A stretch of DNA of 37,807 nt from Lachnospiraceae bacterium (GTDB lineage: Bacteria > Bacillota > Clostridia > Lachnospirales > Lachnospiraceae): assembly GCA_009774345.1 (NCBI GenBank), contig VSNR01000016.1, positions 1 through 37,807 on the forward strand, in the 5' to 3' direction. This document shows positions 32,929-37,807 of this stretch, piece after piece. The first letter of the stretch is position 1. Each line of letters opens with the position of its first letter. Position numbers and translations under genes: made by a program. The notes under the pieces were generated by a model. It had not been told where the DNA came from, searched no databases, and was given only the letters and a program-made list of their open reading frames with translations.

Positions 32929-33597
32929 ATGAAAATATATGCAGCAAAAACCTGTAACCTGCAAGCTTCAGAAGCAAAACAGCTGTGTCTGCTTCTTGAC
33001 AGGGATCGACGACAGAAGGTGTCCGCGCTGAAAAGCAGCAGGCAACAGGAACGAAGTATATTTGCAGGGCTTTTGCTCCGCTATGCGTTTCTACAGGCGG
33101 GATATGATATAGAGGCATGGCAGCAGGTGGAGATTGGAAAGGGAACGTATGGGAAACCATATATCATAGGGCATCAGGAGTTTCATTATGGATTGTCCCA
33201 CTCGGGAGACTGGGTGGTGTGTGCAGTGGACCGGATGCCAGTCGGAATTGATCTACAGGAGATAAAACCTTGGAAGCTGTCTCTTGCGAAGAGATTTTAT
33301 CACGAGGAAGAATACAACAGACTCCTTGCGCTGGGGGAGACTGAGCCAGATAGACAGACACAGGAATTTTACAGGATGTGGACAGCAAAGGAAAGTGCAG
33401 TAAAGTTGAGCGGCAGAGGGATTGGCGCAGGAATCAGCCAGTATGTGACTGCTGGGGATTATCGTTCTATATATGACCAAAACCAACAATGCACGCTTGG
33501 TATCAGACAGTATGATATACTGGAAGGGTATATGATCTGTCTATGCAGCAATGCTGGAGATTTTCCCGGGCAGATTGAGCAGATTGCGCTAGTTTGA
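32929..33597 (+). CDS. 4'-phosphopantetheinyl transferase, Sfp type
   Basis: A 222-residue Sfp/Gsp-type enzyme that moves the phosphopantetheine arm of CoA onto a serine of an acyl or peptidyl carrier protein. The two family motifs are present: VGIDLQEIKPW near residues 104-114, with the magnesium-binding Asp, and WTAKESAVKLSGRGI near 151-165. GKPY and FHYGLSHSGDWVVCAV precede them. The length fits the Sfp type rather than the short AcpS type. GAGGA lies four bases before the ATG. No carrier protein, NRPS or PKS gene lies in the window, so its target must be elsewhere. Confidence 0.94.
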   Translation: MKIYAAKTCNLQASEAKQLCLLLDRDRRQKVSALKSSRQQERSIFAGLLLRYAFLQAGYDIEAWQQVEIGKGTYGKPYIIGHQEFHYGLSHSGDWVVCAVDRMPVGIDLQEIKPWKLSLAKRFYHEEEYNRLLALGETEPDRQTQEFYRMWTAKESAVKLSGRGIGAGISQYVTAGDYRSIYDQNQQCTLGIRQYDILEGYMICLCSNAGDFPGQIEQIALV

Positions 33598-33649
33598 CAA
33601 AAGTCTGCGGGGAGCCAGAGATATAGAATCACAAAATGGAGGGGAACAG

Positions 33650-35971
33650 ATGCTAAAGACGAATGGAAGAAATGTGGTGAGTAAAGATGAAATCATCTTT
33701 AAGGAAGGAGACGCGCTTACTCAGATTGGAATCGTTTTATCTGGAAAGGTGGTAATGCAGGGAGAAAATATCAGGCTTGTCAAGTCGAATGGGAGCTATC
33801 TGGCGCTAAATTCACTGGAAAGTCAGGTATATAGCGCAACATATACAGTACTGGAGGACGCTGTAATCTATGCACTTCCAGTACAGGGTGAAGCGTCTAT
33901 TCGAAATATTATTGCCAAAAATGCTGATTATCGCGCAATTATGGTTTCGTCCCAGTTTAAGACGGCAGTTGAACTATACCGAATCAAATCCAGCTACTTA
34001 GAACGCGCGGAGAGATTGTGTTCATTTCTACAGAGAAGCTATGAAGAGTATAAGGGCATCTGCGCAGCGTACAATGTTCCGGCAACGGGGATTGAGGAGC
34101 TAGAGCAGCTTCAGCCATACGAGGATACACTAGGAGTCAATGAACATAAGATTAAATATTATGAGGAGGCAGCAAAAATCCCTCTGAGTGCAAATAAAGA
34201 ATATTTCTCCTACAGTGAGAAGATGGCATTTTTTCAGGTGAGCGAAATTATGGAGCTGGTGACATCACTGCTAGAGGACTGTGCAGAGCTTGTTGAGTAT
34301 ATCAACACCCTCTTGGGCGTGATGTGTCTGAGACCGCGCAACAACTTATTTGACCATATCTGCGACAAAGCACATATTATCAAGGAGAAGAACGATATTC
34401 CAGAAGAAATCCATATGCTCTTGAGTGGAATTGTGGATGAATTTGTTTTCCAGCACAAAGAATTAGAGAGCCAGACAGTCAATGCGCCGATCTACAATAT
34501 GGACTTGATGAAGCGCAAAATGGAAGGTCTGGTATCAGAGAAAGCGGTGGTGGATGAGCGCTCTCAGGAAGAGCGTGAGGCAGATCTCAAGCGGGATATG
34601 GAGTCCCTGAAAGGCTCCATCGACCAAATCCTCAAATTTGCTTCCTCGTTCAATGATGAGGATGGATTCAAGCTCAAGCGGAATGTGGACTTTTTGGTGA
34701 AGGCGCCGGACAGAATGTCTGTGGATGACGATGTGAAGAAGGCGAAAAAGACAATCACGCCGCTGGTATTTAAGCTCTATCTGTGCTGTTACCGCAAGAT
34801 CAAAGAAGGGTTGATTCATCCGCCCAAGGCAGTTGAGCTTTTTATGAATTTTGGCATGCTGGATGAGCGGCTGCTTGACGAGGAGCATTTGCGGTTCCTG
34901 TGCAGTGTAGAACCCGAGGAGAACAAAGGCCCCTGCAAAGTTGTGACCATGATGGAGTGGCTTGACATGATACACGACGGCAAGCGCGACCCGTCTAAGA
35001 GTGAGTTTGATGAAGATTATGTGGAGAATCTCCGCTCACTCAAAAAACAGGGGGAGATTACAGAGAAAGAGCAGAAGGTGCTGCTCAATGACATGAATCG
35101 GCGTGTGGAATATGAGATTATGAATATGCAGATGAGCAATTCCCGTACCATTTATGGGCAGCCGTCCTCCTATATGCCGATTCTGTACAAAGATGCGATC
35201 TTTGGGTATCTGGATAAGATTCTTGTCACCAAGAAGAAGATCAATGAGAGTGTCGAGCGTCTTGTGAAGCTTGACTATTCGGTATTTTACAGAGAAGTGA
35301 TCTACTCGAATACGGCATGTAAGATTACCAATGAGACTGTTTTGAAAAATGTGTATCCAGATGTGATACTGTTTCCGCTGTTTGGGACGAATGCTTCCAT
35401 GTGGCAGGAGGTTGGCAGCAAAAATAAGGGGACACCGGGGCGGTTTTGTTTCCCAGTCATGACAAGCTCAAATATTGATGAACTGATGGTGAAAATGTTT
35501 GGGCGGTTCCGCTGGGAGCTTTGCCGGTGCATACAGGGGATGGCGTGGAACGATGTCAAGGTGAAGTCGCTCACTTCAGAATATATGGATTATATTCAGT
35601 TTTACAGAAAGAACCGGGAGTTGTCAGACGATGCGCGCGACAAGGTAAAACTGCAGATACAGAAGGCAAGGAACAATTCACGCGAGACCTTTTTGCTGGA
35701 TTATGAAGCATGGATTAAAAACGAGGCGAACGGTTCGATGAAGATGAACAAAGTGGCAAGAGAAATTCTTGCGACGTACTGTCCATTTGAGAAAGAGCTT
35801 CGGATGAAATTGAATGCGCAAAGACCTTATGAGGCAGCGCAGGCGAGGAGTTTTCGAAATGCCCAGAAGAAGAAGCAGGAGTTTGAGCTCAAGATCAAGT
35901 CCTTGCAGAAAGTGACACAGGAGATTCCTGATGAGATTATGGATACGTATAAATTCTATTCCGATCTTTAA
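33650..35971 (+). CDS. Large uncharacterised protein with degenerate cyclic-nucleotide-binding domain
   Basis: A 773-residue protein that I recognise only in part. Residues 1 to about 80 look like a Crp/cNMP-binding jelly roll (EIIFKEGDALTQIGIVLSGKVVM, then YSATYTVLEDAVIYALP). The conserved Glu of the phosphate cassette is absent and the position of the phosphate-binding Arg is Tyr61 (YSA for RSA), so binding of cAMP or cGMP in the usual way is doubtful. The other 690 residues are mostly charged and helical, with no DNA-binding, kinase, cyclase or membrane motif that I can name. A distinctive block lies near residues 575-600 (YPDVILFPLFGTNASMWQEV). GGAGGGG precedes the ATG. It follows the transferase gene by 52 bases and ends at a strong bidirectional terminator. 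Confidence 0.85.
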   Translation: MLKTNGRNVVSKDEIIFKEGDALTQIGIVLSGKVVMQGENIRLVKSNGSYLALNSLESQVYSATYTVLEDAVIYALPVQGEASIRNIIAKNADYRAIMVSSQFKTAVELYRIKSSYLERAERLCSFLQRSYEEYKGICAAYNVPATGIEELEQLQPYEDTLGVNEHKIKYYEEAAKIPLSANKEYFSYSEKMAFFQVSEIMELVTSLLEDCAELVEYINTLLGVMCLRPRNNLFDHICDKAHIIKEKNDIPEEIHMLLSGIVDEFVFQHKELESQTVNAPIYNMDLMKRKMEGLVSEKAVVDERSQEEREADLKRDMESLKGSIDQILKFASSFNDEDGFKLKRNVDFLVKAPDRMSVDDDVKKAKKTITPLVFKLYLCCYRKIKEGLIHPPKAVELFMNFGMLDERLLDEEHLRFLCSVEPEENKGPCKVVTMMEWLDMIHDGKRDPSKSEFDEDYVENLRSLKKQGEITEKEQKVLLNDMNRRVEYEIMNMQMSNSRTIYGQPSSYMPILYKDAIFGYLDKILVTKKKINESVERLVKLDYSVFYREVIYSNTACKITNETVLKNVYPDVILFPLFGTNASMWQEVGSKNKGTPGRFCFPVMTSSNIDELMVKMFGRFRWELCRCIQGMAWNDVKVKSLTSEYMDYIQFYRKNRELSDDARDKVKLQIQKARNNSRETFLLDYEAWIKNEANGSMKMNKVAREILATYCPFEKELRMKLNAQRPYEAAQARSFRNAQKKKQEFELKIKSLQKVTQEIPDEIMDTYKFYSDL

Positions 35972-35981
35972 AATATATCCA

Positions 35982-36014
35982 AATAAAAGAGCAGGCGCTG
36001 CCTGCTCTTTTATT
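35982..36014. terminator. Bidirectional terminator between convergent genes
   Basis: A perfect 15-bp stem (arms 35982-35996 and 36000-36014) with a 3-base loop; the arms are flanked by A on one side and T on the other, so it can end transcription on both strands. The TAA stop of the minus-strand gene (36010-36012) lies inside the stem. Confidence 0.92.
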
Positions 36015-37317
36015 CGGTATCCTGTGTTGAGATATCTTCTGACGCTTCCTGCGCATCTTTTTCTGGTTCAGGGAGCAGAATCGTCACAGTTTCAATGCGG
36101 TTGTTGTCTACTTTCTTGGCAGTCAGCTTGATATTGTCCTGCGTGACAACCGACTCTCCCTCGGAGGGGAAACGGTCCAGCAGTTCGATCATAATACCGC
36201 CAATAGAGTCATAATCCTCAGAGTCAAATTTGGTTTCGAGAACATCATTGATATCGTCAAGCTTTAAGCTGCCGCCCACCTCGTATTCATAGGCGCCAAT
36301 TTTCTTGAAGAGTTCCGCTTCATCAGCGTCGTACTCGTCGCGGATTTCACCGACGATTTCTTCCAACAGGTCCTCTACGGTGATCATGCCCACGGTCGCG
36401 CCATATTCATTCAGAACCAAGGCGACATTGGTCGTGATCAGACGCATCTCAAGCAGCAGGTCCGCCGTCTTCTTGTACTCATATGTATAATATCCTTCGC
36501 GGAGGATATTGCGTATTTTGAAGTTCTCCCTGTTTTCGACGAGGAGAAAATCTTTTACGATCACAATACCAATCATGTTATCCACTTCATTTTCATAGAC
36601 AGGAATGCGGGAATACATAGATTCGCGGAACAGTGTCAACAGTTCCTCATAGGTGGCGTTGACATCAATGGTGGTCATGTCAATGCGGGGAATCATAATG
36701 TCTTTTGCAACTGAGTCACCAAACTCGAATACATTGTAGATGAGCTTCTTCTCCTCCTGCTCGATCACGCCGTCCTCGTGGCTGACGTCCACATATGTTT
36801 TCAGCTCGGTCTCTGTCATTGTGACGCGGGCTGACGGGTCAATGTGCAGAAAAGAAAGGAAAAGCCCTGATATTTTATCAATGACAAAGATGACAGGAGT
36901 CAAAAGCTGCATCAGCAGATAGATGACTCTCGCGTAGGTGAGGGAAAGCTTTTCATTGTTGCACATCGCCCATGTCTTGGGGACGATTTCACCGAAAATC
37001 AGAATCAACAGCGTCAGTATACCAGTGCCGATGCCGACAGCGGCATTTCCCCATAGACGTATGACCAGAGAGGTCATGAGGGAGGAGGCGCCAATATTCA
37101 CGACATTGTTGCCAATCAGAATCGCACTGATGAGTTTGCTTCTGTTGTCAAGAATTTTTTGAAGTGTGAGCACCTTGCCAGTCGGATTTTCATCGACCAT
37201 AGCACGCACTTTGACATTACTTATGGTGGTGAGGGCAGTCTCAGCAGATGAGAAGAAAGCGGACAAAATGATAAGTACGACAAGAATTACGAGTTGTATG
37301 ACACCGGGGGTATCCAA
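36010..37317 (-). CDS. DUF21/CBS/CorC_HlyC membrane protein (hemolysin-C or CorB type)
   Basis: A 435-residue protein with the standard three-part plan: a DUF21 membrane domain with several hydrophobic segments (1 to about 180), a CBS pair (about 200-335, starting IMIPRIDMTTIDVNATYEEL), and a CorC_HlyC domain (about 350-420, EYEVGGSLKLDDINDVL). The family includes CorB/CNNM-type magnesium transporters; older names such as hemolysin are misleading. The start is TTG at 37317 with AGGAG about ten bases upstream, and no better in-frame start exists. It has its own promoter on the minus strand and is divergent from the small membrane protein gene. Confidence 0.93.
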   Translation of the reverse strand: MDTPGVIQLVILVVLIILSAFFSSAETALTTISNVKVRAMVDENPTGKVLTLQKILDNRSKLISAILIGNNVVNIGASSLMTSLVIRLWGNAAVGIGTGILTLLILIFGEIVPKTWAMCNNEKLSLTYARVIYLLMQLLTPVIFVIDKISGLFLSFLHIDPSARVTMTETELKTYVDVSHEDGVIEQEEKKLIYNVFEFGDSVAKDIMIPRIDMTTIDVNATYEELLTLFRESMYSRIPVYENEVDNMIGIVIVKDFLLVENRENFKIRNILREGYYTYEYKKTADLLLEMRLITTNVALVLNEYGATVGMITVEDLLEEIVGEIRDEYDADEAELFKKIGAYEYEVGGSLKLDDINDVLETKFDSEDYDSIGGIMIELLDRFPSEGESVVTQDNIKLTAKKVDNNRIETVTILLPEPEKDAQEASEDISTQDTE

Positions 37318-37368
37318 AACAAAATCACTCCTTTTTACAATTGCATATTTTTATACGTATCAGCATAG

Positions 37369-37397
37369 ATTATATCAGTGTTAATGAAATAATACAA
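37369..37397 (-). promoter_or_regulatory. Sigma-A promoter of the DUF21/CBS gene
   Basis: On the minus strand TTGTAT (37397-37392) and TATAAT (37374-37369) with a 17-bp spacer. Start near 37362, leader about 45 nucleotides. It lies within the 110-base gap to the divergent gene. Confidence 0.75.
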
Positions 37398-37427
37398 GAT
37401 TTTATTTGAAATTGGAGGTAGGATATT

Positions 37428-37799
37428 GTGAAAAATGTATTTGGCACAGAGCGGCTTGTCGCGCTTTTGAAATGTCTGATGGCGGCGTATCTGATTACAG
37501 GAGTGATGCTTGTTATGGTGGCAGGATTCCTGTACAAGTTTTCCATCGGGGAAAATGTAGTGGATATCAGCATCATTGTGATTTACTGTATCTCATCTTT
37601 GCTGGCGGGGCTCTTTTTTTCCAAGGGGGCACCGAGCCGCAGGTTTATCTGGGGAATGCTGGCGGGAGCAGCGTATTTTCTGGTAATCTGCGCGGTCTCT
37701 GTGGTGGCGGACCCGGGATTTGTGCCAGTCAGCAACACCTGTATCACGACGCTTTTGATCTTTCTTGGCAGCGGGATGTTAGGGGGAATTATGGGGTAG
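37428..37799 (+). CDS. Small four-helix membrane protein, TIGR04086-like
   Basis: A 123-residue protein that is almost entirely hydrophobic, with four predicted membrane segments (about residues 12-35, 45-64, 72-94 and 103-122). Size and layout, with a small first helix and Gly-rich last helix (LLIFLGSGMLGGIMG), fit the TIGR04086 family of Firmicutes, whose function is unknown. The start is GTG at 37428 with GGAGG nine bases upstream. The stop at 37797-37799 is almost at the window edge, so any operon partners are outside. Confidence 0.8.
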   Translation: MKNVFGTERLVALLKCLMAAYLITGVMLVMVAGFLYKFSIGENVVDISIIVIYCISSLLAGLFFSKGAPSRRFIWGMLAGAAYFLVICAVSVVADPGFVPVSNTCITTLLIFLGSGMLGGIMG

Positions 37800-37807
37800 C
37801 ATAAGAT

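Noticed and set aside
33594..33629. Promoter for the cNMP-domain-like gene
   Set aside because: TTGACA at 33594-33599 overlaps the stop of the previous gene, but the nearest -10-like boxes (TATAGA, TAGAAT) are 22-24 bp away and no activator site is seen. Co-transcription from upstream is simpler.
37334..37371. Plus-strand promoter for the TIGR04086-like gene
   Set aside because: TTTACA and TTGCAT occur in the divergent gap, but no good -10 box lies at 16-18 bp. The gap is AT-rich and chance matches are likely.

Overview
The window looks like a chromosomal segment of an endospore-forming, Gram-positive anaerobe of the Clostridia, most likely family Lachnospiraceae. I infer this from the PolC-type polymerase, a bactofilin in place of rpsB-tsf before pyrH, LL-diaminopimelate aminotransferase, a spoIIGA-sigE-sigG cluster directly after ftsZ, strong GGAGG-type ribosome binding sites and frequent GTG/TTG starts. 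No transposase, integrase, phage gene or CRISPR array is visible. Most of the window is core chromosome.

Layout. (1) 1-527: the 3' end of a 23S rRNA gene and an elongator tRNA-Met, with no recognisable 5S gene between them. (2) 595-1025: a cold-shock protein gene behind a leader that contains its own terminator-like hairpin. (3) 1031-3046: dapL on the minus strand, divergent from an unlisted 34-codon ORF and a ywlG-type gene. (4) 3136-5022: a membrane-anchored polysaccharide deacetylase and a bactofilin. (5) 5041-15950: pyrH-frr-uppS-cdsA-dxr-rseP-ispG-polC, joining nucleotide supply, ribosome recycling, isoprenoid and phospholipid precursor synthesis, membrane proteolysis and replication, closed by a strong terminator. 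(6) 15975-28433: a division and cell wall cluster (mraZ-rsmH-ftsL-pbp-spoVD-murD-ftsW/spoVE-murA-ftsQ-ftsZ) starting at a sigma-A promoter followed by four 10-bp MraZ operator repeats. It lacks mraY, murE, murF, murG and ftsA. (7) 28376-30914: spoIIGA-sigE-sigG, with a promoter whose -35/-10 spacing (21 bp) and Spo0A-like boxes resemble the Spo0A-activated spoIIG promoter of Bacillus. (8) 31087-37799: a chemoreceptor, an Sfp-type phosphopantetheinyl transferase, a large uncharacterised protein with a degenerate cyclic-nucleotide-binding domain, a CBS/DUF21 membrane protein on the minus strand, and a small TIGR04086-type membrane protein.

How the parts fit. Regions 5 and 6 supply envelope precursors (UppS, CdsA, Dxr, IspG, MurA, MurD) and the septal machine (FtsL, PBP, FtsW, FtsQ, FtsZ). 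The second PBP gene has a good sigma-E-like promoter and is probably SpoVD, so part of the cluster is likely re-used in the mother cell for spore cortex. The sigma-E maturation genes that would drive it lie just after ftsZ.

Least understood content: the 773-residue cNMP-domain-like protein (33650-35971), the 34-codon ORF (2360-2464), the basic pentapeptide-repeat tail on the division PBP, and the leader hairpins before cspA, sigG and rsmH. No gene-free stretch exceeds 300 bases. All family assignments come from reading motifs by eye; no database search was run.
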